DNA of 64,000 bases from Lactarius indigo (GCA_025766275.1 JAFKAC010000015.1:496001-560000), one strand, 5' to 3'; counted from the first letter of the stretch, positions 34,265-44,813 are shown. Numbers and translations are program-made. Notes: a model not told the origin generated them from the sequence alone.

Positions 34265-36322
34265 GTGGCCGTAACAACCAGAGACCAGTGGACGAGTTTC
34301 CGTCCATATTCGCTCCCAAGAAGAGGAGAACGTAACGTCCCCACGCGCTTTCTACAAGCTGCCAGTTGGAGGGAAAGACAAGAAGAAACCGGATATTTCG
34401 TAGAGTTCAACGGACCTAGCAGGTTCCGACCAGTTGAGTTCAACTTCGACCACTTGTGTTGGACGGAGGTTGCGTGGAATCCCATAGATTCCCAGTGGGA
34501 CGTCATACGACCAGCAGGGCCTAGATACCAGTGTGATATCGACGCCCGAGAGCTCAATAGCCGAGCGGATTGGGGCCCCATTGACGGGCAAGTACGAGAA
34601 CACTCTACTGGAGAAGTGATATCAGAAGAAGAAGAACAAAGTCAAGACGAAAGTGAAGGACGAGAGCCAAATCAAACAGAAACTAGCGGAGGAGCTATAC
34701 AAGATCTCCTCATCGAACGAGCTGAGTCCGCACACATTACCGAACCAGAACCAATTCACATCCGATCACCAGCCATTATGGCAACAATAACAAGAGCAAT
34801 GGAAGAAGTAGCGATTGAAGAGGCACGCGCAATACGAGAAGAAGCACGAGAAATCCTCATGCCCATCAACCCCAAAACCGGCGTGCGCATGACTGCAGAT
34901 GACGCAGCCATCTTCCGAGCAATAGGGTCAGATCGAGGAGATCCCCCGTCTGAACGACGGCCCGCACTAGACCTCCCACCAGGAACGGGAGGACCAGGCG
35001 AAGATCCGCCACCGCCACCAGGAGGAGGCATCCCGTTCGATCTACGAAGAACCGAGCCACCGAGAATGCCACCCATGGGACCGCCAGGAGGTGGAGGAGG
35101 CGACGGAGGAGGGGGCACCGGAGGAGCCGGAGGAGCAGGACACCACAATGAAAAACTAACCGGCGAGCCACCCTCTATCTTTGACGGAGACAGACTCAAA
35201 GTAGATCAATTCCTGACGCAGTGGCACGTTTATTGGGGCATGAATTTGGACGCCCCTATCATGCACAACGACTACAGAAGATGCCTTCTGTTCCTCTCCT
35301 ATATCAAAGGCGGAGCAGTCAGCGAATGGGTCCTGTCCTTCCTGAACTGGCTCAATAGGCAAATACAACGGGGAATCAGTCCCTACACTCGCGCCCTATG
35401 GGACGCCGTGGCCGACGGATTCAGCCAGAGATTCGAAAACACGCTAGAAAGAGAACAAGCTCAAGCCATACTACGGAAAGGCTATAAGATGACGGGAGAG
35501 GACATTGACAAGTACGTCAATGACTTTGAACAGCTCGCACGGAAGGCTCACTACCGCCTCAATGAACCCCAAACCATCGACCTTTTTACGTCGGGTCTAC
35601 CCAAGGAACTGTTCAAAAACGCGTTTCAGTTCGACGACCCGGTCACGTTCGATGACTGGAAAAGGGCCGTCCTCAAACGACAGAAAAATTACATCCACCT
35701 CAAGGCGCGACTCAATGAATACAAAAACACAACGCAGCCAAAGAAGCAGGGCGGCAACGCAGGATGGACACTCCCGCAGAACCTGCCACAAACCAACCCG
35801 TGGGCAATGGACACCTCGGCTGACCGCGCCAAGGTGAGACTTGCCGGGTCTGAAGATATCGATTTCAACAAACTACCACACCGCGACTGGCCTACACCGC
35901 CGTTCCCACCAAGAGGGGGACCAGGAGCTCGAGGACGAGGAAGGGGAGGATCTCGAAGGGACTTAAGGAATGTCCTTTGTTACAACTGTCATGCTCCCGG
36001 CCACCTCTCACGAAATTGTCCATATCCGCGCACACAGCAACAATGGCAGGCCGCCCCGTCTAGCAGTCGCATGACCGAAACCACGGGATATCCTCAAGGA
36101 CCCGTCTCACAATACGCACCATCGCAGTACGCGCCGTCACTACCCGGGTATATGTCACCAGCGCCGAGCATGACACCCACACCTCAAATCAACGCTGCAA
36201 GCACGAAGACAGCAGGGGAGCAGGCCAAGGAATGGCTCACGCAAGTGGCCAACAGTACGGATGAAGTAAAAGATCTTATACTTCAAGATCTATGGGGAAA
36301 AGAGGGTTTTCGGGACGCCTGA
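34265..36322 (+). CDS. gypsy D Gag polyprotein, probable GUG start
   Basis: Structural protein that forms the intracellular particle packaging the element's RNA. The open frame of 685 residues is intact. The start is placed at GTG 34265 in the context CCCACCGTGGCC; an in-frame TAA lies at 34247-34249 and the first ATG of any frame after the presumed transcript start is at 34778, 171 codons downstream. The N-terminal 171 codons are protein-coding, since relatives B and E align in the same frame with in-frame indels. Features: a conserved N-terminal region (WTSFRPYSLPRRGERNVP), a Pro/Gly-rich linker (about residues 235-285), a capsid-like core (WHVYWGMNLDAPIM; FEQLARKAHYRLNEP), an RG-rich patch and one CCHC knuckle (CYNCHAPGHLSRNC). 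It ends LQDLWGKEGFRDA. Confidence 0.85.
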   Translation: MAVTTRDQWTSFRPYSLPRRGERNVPTRFLQAASWRERQEETGYFVEFNGPSRFRPVEFNFDHLCWTEVAWNPIDSQWDVIRPAGPRYQCDIDARELNSRADWGPIDGQVREHSTGEVISEEEEQSQDESEGREPNQTETSGGAIQDLLIERAESAHITEPEPIHIRSPAIMATITRAMEEVAIEEARAIREEAREILMPINPKTGVRMTADDAAIFRAIGSDRGDPPSERRPALDLPPGTGGPGEDPPPPPGGGIPFDLRRTEPPRMPPMGPPGGGGGDGGGGTGGAGGAGHHNEKLTGEPPSIFDGDRLKVDQFLTQWHVYWGMNLDAPIMHNDYRRCLLFLSYIKGGAVSEWVLSFLNWLNRQIQRGISPYTRALWDAVADGFSQRFENTLEREQAQAILRKGYKMTGEDIDKYVNDFEQLARKAHYRLNEPQTIDLFTSGLPKELFKNAFQFDDPVTFDDWKRAVLKRQKNYIHLKARLNEYKNTTQPKKQGGNAGWTLPQNLPQTNPWAMDTSADRAKVRLAGSEDIDFNKLPHRDWPTPPFPPRGGPGARGRGRGGSRRDLRNVLCYNCHAPGHLSRNCPYPRTQQQWQAAPSSSRMTETTGYPQGPVSQYAPSQYAPSLPGYMSPAPSMTPTPQINAASTKTAGEQAKEWLTQVANSTDEVKDLILQDLWGKEGFRDA
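36295..36310 (+). promoter_or_regulatory. tandem -1 frameshift heptamers at the gag/pol overlap
   Basis: In the gag frame the sequence reads TGG GGA AAA GAG GGT TTT, which contains two heptamers in the correct phase for -1 slippage: G GGA AAA (36295-36301) and G GGT TTT (36304-36310). Pol is open in the -1 frame from just upstream, and gag stops at 36320. Both heptamers are also present in elements B (about 13486-13501) and E (reverse strand, about 26480-26460). A modest inverted pair CGGG/CCCG lies just downstream. Confidence 0.75.
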
Positions 36323-39300
36323 ACCCGTCAGTCTGGGTGAGGGCTCTTCAATGTAATTCTGTAATTGTGACAACGCGCTATCGATCTATGCGAATTCCAG
36401 TAACTGTCCGTACAAATTACCAAACGACTGAAACAAACGCGCTGGTCGACTCTGGCGCGACCGACAACTTCTTACGACCTAGCCTAGCCAAACGGGCTGG
36501 TATCCAGACACAGCCACTAGACATGCCTCGCAAAATATGGAACATAGACAACACGGAGAATAAAGCTGGGTTAATCACTCACTATGTTAACCTAGAGGTG
36601 AAGACACGAGGGCAGATAAAGCAGATGACCTTCTTGATCACCGACCTCGGCAGCGAAGATATGGTGCTAGGCTATCCATGGCTGAGCGCATTCGAGCCAA
36701 CGATCAGTTGGGCCACCGCCACCATGCACCCTGACATGCAGCCGGTAATATTGGCCACTAACGAAGCGTTGCTATCAACAACGACCATTCGCGCCCTCAT
36801 TGCGTCCGAAAAGGAAGACATCGTGCGGGATCTGGAAGAAGAAACGTTTGCTAGAGCCACCACCTCGACGGAGCTGGCAATACAAGCGAAACAACAGCAA
36901 ACGGCAGCAAAGCTCCCTCAAGAATACGCAACGTTTACCAGACTTTTCAACGAGCAAGCCTCACACCGCTTCCCCCCGGCAAGGCCGTGGGACCACGCAA
37001 TAGACTTCAAACCGTCGGCGCCGGCCGCTATCGACTGCAAGATCTACCCTATGACCCAAAAAGAGGAGGGTGAACTCAAGGACTTTCTAGAAGAAAAGCT
37101 AAAGCAGGGGTATTTACGCCCTTCTATCTCCCCGTACGCATCCTCCTTCTTCTTCATTAAAAAGAAGGACGGAAAACTGCGACCGGTACAGGACTACCGG
37201 GTCATCAACTCCCATACCATTCGGAATCAGTATCCGCTACCACTCATACAAGACCTCATCCTCGACCTCAGCAACGCCCACATCTATACGAAACTCGACA
37301 TCCGATGGGGCTACAACAACATCCGTATTCGTGATGGCGACCAAGAGAAGGTGGCGTTCAAAACCAAATTTGGCCTTTTTGAACCCACGGTTATGTTTTT
37401 CGGCCTCACTAATTCCCCCGCCACTTTCCAGGCCATGATGAACCACATCTATCGCGACACCATAGCAAAGCACGAGCGTCTGGGCACTACCATACGCGTC
37501 TACATGGACGATATTGGCATCGCTACTCACTTTGCCCATGACCTAGCTGCCCATGTAAACGCCGTCCGTGACGTCCTGCGCGTTGCGGAGGAACATGATC
37601 TCTACTTCAAACTCGAGAAGTGCCTGTTCCATCAACCGCGGATGGATTACCTGGGGGTAATCCTTGAGAGGGGGGTGACCCGAATGGACCCTGTAAAAGT
37701 ACAAGGCATCAAAGACTGGCCAACACCAACAAAAGTCAAAGACGTCCGCTCTTTCCTCGGCTTCTGTAACTTTTACAGAGTCTTTATCCGCGGTTTTGCA
37801 ACTCACGCCAAACCACTCACTAAACTAACACGGAAGGACGAAGAATGGCGATGGACGGAAGAAGAAGAAAGGGCGTTCAACACCCTAAAACGTCTCGTGA
37901 CAGAGGAACCGGTGTTGGCACACCCCATCCTTCAAGATCCGTTCGAATTGGAAGTAGACGCTTCAGGCTACGCGGTGGGAGCCGTATTACTGCAAAGGAA
38001 ATCTGACGGAAAGCGACACCCCATAGGTTACTACTCGGCGACGCTTTCTGAAGCCGAAAGAAACTACGACATCTACGACCTAGAGCTGCTCGCGATAGTC
38101 AAAGCCCTACGGAACTGGCGACCACTCCTCGCAGGCGCTCCCCACAAGATTAAAATCTATTCGGACCACCTAAACCTGCAATACTGGAAGTCACCACAGA
38201 AGATTAGCCGACGAGTCGCCAGGGAAGTACTCGAACTTTCTGAATACGACTTCGAGATTCATCACATCAAAGGAAAGAACAACGGACGAGCAGATGCACT
38301 GTCGAGACAACCGGATTATAATCAAGGAGTCGAAGACAACAGCGAAGTAGTAGTTCTGCCCCCCGAAGTCTTTGTACGAACCCTCAACACCGCGCGCACC
38401 TTCATTGCAAATCCAAATCTACTACAACCACGCCACCAGCAAGACGAGGAGGTGATTAAGATATGGGTCGACCCCTACCACCTCAAGAAGATACAAGGGG
38501 AATGGTACAAAGACGGCAGGTTCGTGATCACAGGGCCAGCGTCGGTTCAACGTGTACTGATACACGACCATCACGACTTGCCAATACACGGCCACCCGGG
38601 GATTGCAAAAACTCAACGCATCCTGGAAAGACACTACTGGTGGCCGCGACTCCGAAGAGACGTATATGAATACGTGCAAGGCTGCGCAGAATGCCAATGA
38701 AACAAAGTCAACACAAGACCCATACGAGCCGCGCTGCACCCCATCACGCCAATACTAGAAGCCATGCCGTTTCACACGGTGGCGGTAGACTTCATCACTA
38801 AACTACCCGTCAGTAAAGGGTACGACAGTATACTAACCATCACGGACCACGACTGCAGCAAGGCCTCCATCTTCATCCCATGTCGAGAGGAAATCACCGC
38901 AGAAGAAACGGCGACCTTGTACGTCACTCAAGTGTTCAAACGCTTCGGACTACCACGCAAGATAATAAGCGACCGTGATCCCCGCTTCACGTCTAAGTTC
39001 ACCAGAGAAGTATGCCGCATCCTGGGGATCCAACAGAACATATCAACCGCATATCACCCGCGTACTGATGGGCAATCCAAATGAACTAACCAGTGGCTGG
39101 AACAGTATCTACGCTTCTGGGTAAATGAACGGCAAAACAACTGGGAGGCTTATCTGCCAATTGCCGAATTCGCGCACAACAACTGGCCACATGAACACAC
39201 TAAAGAATCGCCGTTTCAACTTCTGATGGGATATAACCCGCAAGCTGACTGGACGGATAAGCCATCTCCTATTCCCCTCGCGACCACGCGGCTGACGCAG

Positions 39301-40231
39301 CTAAAAGAAGCCAGGGACAACGCCCGACGTCTTATAAAGAAGGCGCAGGAGTCATGGGTGCGCAACAAAGATACGCCCAAGTTCAACGTCAACGACCTCG
39401 TGTGGCTTGAAGGTAAACATCTTTGAACCAATCAGCCGACAGCGAAATTAGCGGCGCGACGCCACGGACCCTTTCGAGTGGTGCAGGTGATGTCCCCTTA
39501 CAATTATCGATTGGAACTTCCCACGCAGTGGAGCATTCACCCCGTGTTTCATATCGATCTTCTCACACCGTACAAGCAAACCTCCTTGCACGGAGAAAAC
39601 TTCACACGACCCCCGCCTGAATTGATAGATGGAGAAGAGGAGTATGAGGTCGAGGCCATTCTAGACACTCGGCACTTCGGCAGGGGAAGACGCCTTCAAT
39701 ACCTGATCAAATGGAAGGGGTATCCAGACTCGGAGAACCAGTGGGTCAACAAAGATGACGTCTTTGCACCAGAAGCGCTCCGCCTGTATCAGGAAACGCA
39801 AGCCCACGGTAGAAAAGATAAAGTGGGAGTCGCTCGAACGGAGGACAGTCATCCTCTATTTCTTCGTTCAACCACCACTCTCATGCCCACTTCTCCACTA
39901 TGACATGTCACACAGGCGCAACTCCTCGACTCCCTCGCAGAAGACGCCCGCGCCCTCTTGGCAGAGGACAACAACACCGAAGTTCCCAACACTCAGCTCA
40001 CACCATGGACACCTCTTACACCAGCGGAGGGGCCCATCACCGCACAAGAGTGGATCAACGTCGTCACCAGATTTCCAGACCCGACAACCACCCCTGACGA
40101 CCACCAAGCCGTCATCCACGTCTTCCGAAACGATCGCGGCGAGCGTGAACCCATCGCCGCTATCCCCCCAAGCGACGACCTCATCGGCGTTCGCGGAGTT
40201 TTCCCGAGCAACGACCAGCGTTCAAGCGCTG

Positions 40232-40408
40232 ATGGAGTACGAGTTGGAGGGTTGGAAGAGGGTAGCGGCGGCGTGGCAGAAGGAGCAGTTGGACTCGGCA
40301 GCGGCCCGACTGAGGGAGATGCGCGAGCGACGGCAGCGATGGCGGCAGCTGAGGCTGGCCATGACGACGAAGATTATTACCCGGCGAGACACACCTTCCT
40401 TCGAATGA
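40232..40408 (+). CDS. small overlapping ORF inside the Pol extension
   Basis: In the +1 frame relative to Pol, an ATG at 40232 opens 58 codons ending in TGA at 40406. The peptide is basic and probably helical, rich in W, R and Q (MEYELEGWKRVAAAWQKEQL; LREMRERRQRW; RDTPSFE at the end). Matching peptides occur at the same place and in the same relative frame in element B (MEYKLEGWRRVVAEWQKEQL), element E (reverse strand) and, more diverged, element A (NYEREWKEMAWKWQAEQLH). In the Pol frame the same DNA reads as Gly/Ala/Glu-rich sequence. It could be a separate protein, or part of Pol reached by another frameshift. Function unknown. Confidence 0.5.
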   Translation: MEYELEGWKRVAAAWQKEQLDSAAARLREMRERRQRWRQLRLAMTTKIITRRDTPSFE

Positions 40409-41062
40409 AATGCGACCCTGATAATCCCCTCATCACGCCCTGGCTCGTCTACTCCGACGGGTCCCCCATGTATCGAGGACGTGTGCGCGTGCCTGGTGCC
40501 GCCGATCACCGTCCGTTCACCGCCGCCGAAGACCCCGCGCATGTCATTGCGCCTGAAGGGTTCAGGGCGAACCGACGACCCCATCACATTCGATACCCCA
40601 TCACCGGACCAGACGGAGTAGAGAGGGACGCGTCGCACGTCCAAATCATCGGAGGGGCGGACCCCCTCATACTAGGAGTTATACCAGGCTCGCCACACGT
40701 CTACGGTAAGCCCTTCTACGCCGAGCCTCACGTGTCCGCGGCACTCCGCCCCACGTATCCGCACGAAGACCTCGTTGTCTTTGAGGCGGACAAGATCACC
40801 GACCGCGCGCTCAACCGTATCAACGACGAGTCGCTCACCGCCGAAGTCACGCGTTTTCGCGCGGCCAGCTATGAGCTGGATCGACTTCGGGCGAGGGTGA
40901 GCCAACTCCGCGCAATGATCGGATGCGCACAGGATGACCGACGCGATGCCATCTATCGCCTGGAGCGCGCCACCGCGCTAGAGTGCATCGCCGATGAGCA
41001 ACGCGATTGGCCGGCTCGCGACTTTCGGTGAGCCTGGGGTCTCACGCTAAAAAGGGAGGTGA

Positions 41063-41530
41063 TGTTACGTTTCGATCCATACCCTTACTGTACCGGTTGC
41101 GATTACGGCAGTAAGGTATATTAGTCGCGGACTTACTTACGGTGATACGGTAGTGCGATAGGAGATACGGTACGGATTGCTGACTGATGACCGACGCCAC
41201 TAATACTGGTAGCAGTGGTACTAGGATTGAGTTACTTATGCGATACGTTGGACGCTACTTTACTGTGACTCATGGCAGCGCTTGAAAGCCTGCTCGACTT
41301 GTATTTATAGTGTCTAGCGAAGACCAAGATACGCCATCTTGGTCTTCTTGAATCGTCACTTGTTTCTTTCTTCCTATACCTCTCTCCCCCCTCTCTGTTG
41401 CCTCTACGAAAAGTGCACCTTCGAGTGTTCACTATTACCTGTGCCTGGACCTCCGCGTCTTCAGAATATTCGCTAAGTTGTTACCGCCTCTATCGAGCTC
41501 AAGTCGAGCTAACGTCGTGACGGCGTTACA
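41063..41530 (+). repeat. 3' LTR of gypsy D
   Basis: Nearly identical partner of the 5' LTR, preceded by CTAAAAAGGGAGGTGA. The single difference noticed is a G/A change at a CpG. Confidence 0.95.
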
Positions 41531-42045
41531 GTGTGCACCCAGGGGAAGATCCTTGTTTGTGGCTTTCTTGCTGGGTTTGCTCTTTACAATGTGAGGTGCA
41601 CTTGAGCGACCAAGTGCAGTCAGCCAATGCTCTGCCCTTGTCTGTACATGATCTTTCTTGCCGATGGCCCAGGCCATGGCTCCCATCTAAGAAGAAAAAA
41701 AGATTAACGCACGAGTAACAGCACAGTGAGGGATACTACCAAGGAATCGGTGTCTGTGGACATGAGTGATGGAGGCACCAATAGTCTGAACTGTGTGTCC
41801 TCTGGGGTATCCAGTATGTAATGTCCCTGGTCCATATCGCTGTTGTTGTTGTTGTTGTTGTTATAGTAACCGTGGGAGGGTGGCGGGTCTACCATGTCCA
41901 CATCAGCGTCATCCTGTGAAGTGTTAGTTTTGGAGTTGATGTGTGAGACAGTTGTAGCGGTATGACTTATCGCGACAACTAGACCAAGGAAAGTATAAGT
42001 GAACTGAACAGGTGCACACCCAAGCCTAGCGCAGAGACAAGTCAC

Positions 42046-42560
42046 GCGCCGAACGTACAGTCACTGTGGAGAATATGCACACGTGAGACCTTTATACAAG
42101 GTCAAAGGCAAGGTGATCACGCAGTGGCACGCTGAGTGGAGAACCAAGAGGACAAGTTAACATTGGAGAAGTAAGGGAAGTACAAGAGAATACGCACCTG
42201 AGTGGAGAACCAAGAGGACAAGTTGGTTCCACTCAGGACGCTACATGAGGGTTTATATACTGTGCTGCGGCTGAGTTCGAATTACTATAGAACCTTATTA
42301 CTAAAGGTACATGTAATAGTAATGAGTCAGACGCTGACGCGTCGTGTCTAATAATAGTGTTATCTATTGTGCTGACTGATGCACAGTCATTAACGCTGAC
42401 AGAACAATGATGTGTCCTTATCTATGAGTCACAACCCTATGACAACGTAGTCTAGAACTATCTAGAATGTTCCCTGCTTATCATCCAATGAGAAACTATA
42501 GTACTAATGAGGAAGGTGACCTAAAGAGGTAACATCCGATAAGGAAGTTACTATCCCCGT
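42046..42560. other. noncoding spacer with a duplicated 25-bp motif
   Basis: No gene recognised. The motif GAGTGGAGAACCAAGAGGAC occurs twice, near 42135 and 42203, each followed by AAGTT. The right part is AT-rich with short inverted words, and ends GAGGTAACA like an LTR, but no partner start or target duplication was found. Confidence 0.4.
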
Positions 42561-42719
42561 GCTTATAGGTGCACATGTTGGCATCACGTGACTAACCATC
42601 TTATCATATCTAATGATAAGGACTTGGATGTTTGACACAACGTTGGAGACTTGTATCTTTACCAAATAAATCCGTAAAAATACAGAAAAATAAGGCAAAA
42701 ATAGAGCGTCCGTGACAAC

Positions 42720-43975
42720 AGTGAGACTCACAATGCCATGAGTTTTGTTGAGTGATGGGAATGCAGACAAATTTTCAGTGGCTTTATTCGAGGTGAATGA
42801 ACTGTTTGAACCTGGCAAGTCTCTCTGGCTTGAGAAGACTTCAATGATGTCCTGGAAGTTTGAAGCATGAATGATGCACCACATAAAGTGAGAATTTTCA
42901 CTCACCGCTGATGGGAATCGCTCACTGTGCTTAGGGAGGTTTGCCAGGGCATCGTGATACTCACCTTCGTTTGGTTCAGAGGATAGGTGGTACCTGAGTC
43001 TGTTGCTAGAGGAAAATGTGGGCCTGGTCTGACATCCCAAGGACGTAGTGAAGCTGGTATTTGCGATCAACCCACAGCTTTGGGAACTGCCCGAACCCCC
43101 CCAAGTTTGTCATGGCTGACTGCCAGTGGGGGGGTGGATCATGGACATCCACAATTGGACCTTCCTCACATTGTGAGGACCAGAAATACCGTCCTTCTCA
43201 TTCAAGTTGGAGAGGCTGTCAGATAAAAAACCCTAGGTGCAGTCCCAGTGAAAGAGTGTCGTTTCGGTGAGTTGAAGCATGGGGAGACAAAAAAAAAAAA
43301 CACCAATGTGTTTGGCTTTCAGGGATAATGTGGTGTGGGCAAGTCGAGAACTGACTCGTCGTCCTCATTGCCTGCATCTGATTGACCTTGTGTTTTTTCA
43401 GCCTCCACCTCATTGTGATACATGGCTCTCTCAGCCCTCGTCTTCTTGACCTTTCCTCGCTTTTCTTCTTCCCTATCAATGTTACTGCCCATATTCACTG
43501 GGTGAAAGGTGTTAGGGCTGCCATATTTCAGTCAGGTATGTCACACAAATAATCACCTGCGTCGTTGCTACCAGCCGCCTTGTCCTTGATTACTGGTGGT
43601 CCATTTTTCTCGGCTCCTGGTTGTCACAATTAGCACAGTATGTCTTTGACTTGTCAACCGTATGTGTATATGCTTACCTGTCCCCATTCTAGTGGCCGCA
43701 GCCACCTTTGATCCTGTTTCCAATCTTTTCCATTTGTTCATTGCTCGTGGTCCAGGCCCTGGTCCCATCAAGGTGTTCAGTGTTTGCCTATCATGTTCCT
43801 CTACCTCAGCAAGTCGACAGATCCCAGCTTTTTGAGTTTCTTCTCTGGCTTGCTTTTCTTCCACTGTCTTTTCTTCATTGGCCTTCTTCTGTCCATGGGT
43901 GCATCTCTGCAGGCTCAAATCTACCACCCCAGGGTGCTTATTCTTGTTTGAAGGGCGAGTATTCAGGCGACTCAT
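42720..43975 (-). pseudogene. orphan coiled-coil protein gene, degraded 3' end
   Basis: Starts at ATG 43975 with SRLNTRPSNKNKHPGVVDLS, a highly charged helical region (KKANEEKTVEEKQAREETQK) and LMGPGPGPRAMNKWKRLETG, then an intron with GTAAGC. It continues GPPVIKDKAAGSNDA and, after another intron, NMGSNIDREEEKRGKVKKTR and EVEAEKTQGQSDAGNEDDES. Further exons are suggested by FGQFPKLWVDRK and EGEYHDALANLPKHSERFPS, but frames shift. The charged N-terminus followed by an acidic stretch recalls the orphan genes often found beside transposons in mushroom genomes. Function unknown; probably decayed. Confidence 0.45.
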
Positions 43976-44292
43976 GTAGACAAGCTGGGGGACATGCAAG
44001 GGGGACACAAGACTCCAAGGGAAAAAAGACAACTTGAAAGAGGAAGAAGGCAACATAGGTTGTTTACTGTCGTGAGTTGGTTGAGTGAAAATCAACAAAA
44101 ATACACTAAAATTTGGGCTCCATACAGCGGCACCCCCTGATACTAGACCCATTTCGTGCCATCGTTATATTCAAACCGCAAGTTGAAATTGTTGTCTCAA
44201 CGTGCCTTCACTCAATGTATCCCTGCTCCCACCCTGGCTGCAGTAGGGTCTTGATGAACAAATCCGGATTAACCCAGCACTATCACTCCAAA

Positions 44293-44813
44293 TGTAACAT
44301 CGTCACGATGTTAGCTTGACTTGAGCGTGGTGAAGTGGCAACCAACTTAGCAAATCTGACATGACTGCATGGAGGCACGTGCTCCTAACCCAGTGAATGC
44401 TCAAAGGCACATGGTTAGAATCTTCAATATGTTGATAACTCAAGATGGAAGACGATAAGACAGAGAGAGAGAAAGAGAGAAGAGAAGAGAAAGCAAGTGA
44501 CGATTCAAGAAGACCAAGATGGCATATCCTGGTCTTCACCAACTATCTTAAATACATTTCGAGCAGGCTTTCAAGCGCTGCTATGAGTCACAGTAATGTA
44601 GCGTCCAACGTATCGCAGAAACAGTGCGAACCCTAATACTACTAGTACCTGTACTAGTATTGAGTCATGTTGTAACACCACAATTGCCTATCACACTATC
44701 ACATCTCCATCGCAAAGGCCTAAGGCTGCGAGTCCGTGACTAATCTACCTTACTGCTGTAGTCACAACCAGTACAGTAAGGGTTCACAAGTAGAGACAAG
44801 TCGAAATGTAACA
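44293..44813 (-). repeat. solo LTR (self-priming gypsy family) in Plavaka zinc finger
   Basis: A 521-bp block TGTAACATCGTCACG...GAAATGTAACA flanked by CCAAA (44288-44292 and 44814-44818). It has the family hairpin, one arm slightly mutated (AGACCAAGATGGCATATCCT). The insertion lies between Lys and His of the C2H2 finger. Confidence 0.92.

Larger units (their letters stand above)
36292..41031 (+). pseudogene. gypsy D Pol: PR-RT-RH-IN-chromodomain plus long extension
   Basis: Polyprotein reached by -1 frameshift. Domains in order are: aspartic protease (ALVDSGATDNFLRPS, about 36440), RT (FFIKKKDGKLRPVQDYRVIN; VYMDDIGIAT, about 37500), RNase H (LEVDASGYAVGAVLLQ, about 37950), integrase HHCC finger (HHDLPIHGHPG...CAEC, about 38570), integrase core (VDFITKLPVSKGYDS; SDRDPRFTSKF) and chromodomain ([17 protein letters not shown]...[14 protein letters not shown], 39640-39770). 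About 400 residues follow to TGA at 41029. TGA codons at 38698, 39082, 39424 and 39901 break the frame. At 39082 the stop follows GQSK, where relatives have GQSE, so the catalytic Glu is lost too. Despite nearly identical LTRs this copy cannot make full Pol. Confidence 0.92.
33778..41530 (+). mobile_element. gypsy element D, youngest chromovirus copy in the window
   Basis: LTRs of 468 bp at 33778-34245 and 41063-41530 appear to differ at only one site (ACAGTAG against ACGGTAG). The element is flanked by GTGTG (33773-33777 and 41531-41535). Internal order: primer site, intact gag, pol in the -1 frame with four nonsense codons, chromodomain, long extension, tract AAAAAGGGAGG and LTR. It sits in an exon of an orphan gene on the opposite strand. 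Confidence 0.95.
32787..42045 (-). pseudogene. orphan agaricomycete-type gene interrupted by gypsy D
   Basis: Upstream exons lie right of element D (42045 down to 41536): a start region with a poly-Asn tract from a triplet repeat, then MGAMAWAIGKKDHVQTRAEH and KPSKKATNKDLPLGAH. The reading continues left of D as PAFRRDVVPTIWHWAGGK, DPFNIDEHDLVKALAVIW and, after an intron, INQQISEWRNSFTSAATLS. It ends in LWGGATCEFMLLLDQVPRNA and a stop at 32787. The GTGTG duplication lies inside the H-P junction. The pattern resembles a family of unknown function that is expanded in mushroom genomes; I infer this from memory of the pattern only. An in-frame TAA in the VFAS-FNTTT segment suggests further decay. 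Confidence 0.6.

Noticed and set aside
36672..37806. Minus-strand open frames inside gypsy D pol
   Set aside because: They lie opposite strongly conserved RT and RNase H codons and show no domains; they are shadows of the coding strand.
41704..42540. Possible LTR ending GAGGTAACA at 42534
   Set aside because: No matching TG start and no 5-bp duplication could be found.
43219..43270. Poly-A run and nearby sequence as an SSR of functional interest
   Set aside because: A short homopolymer near an intron boundary, common in such introns; no further signal.
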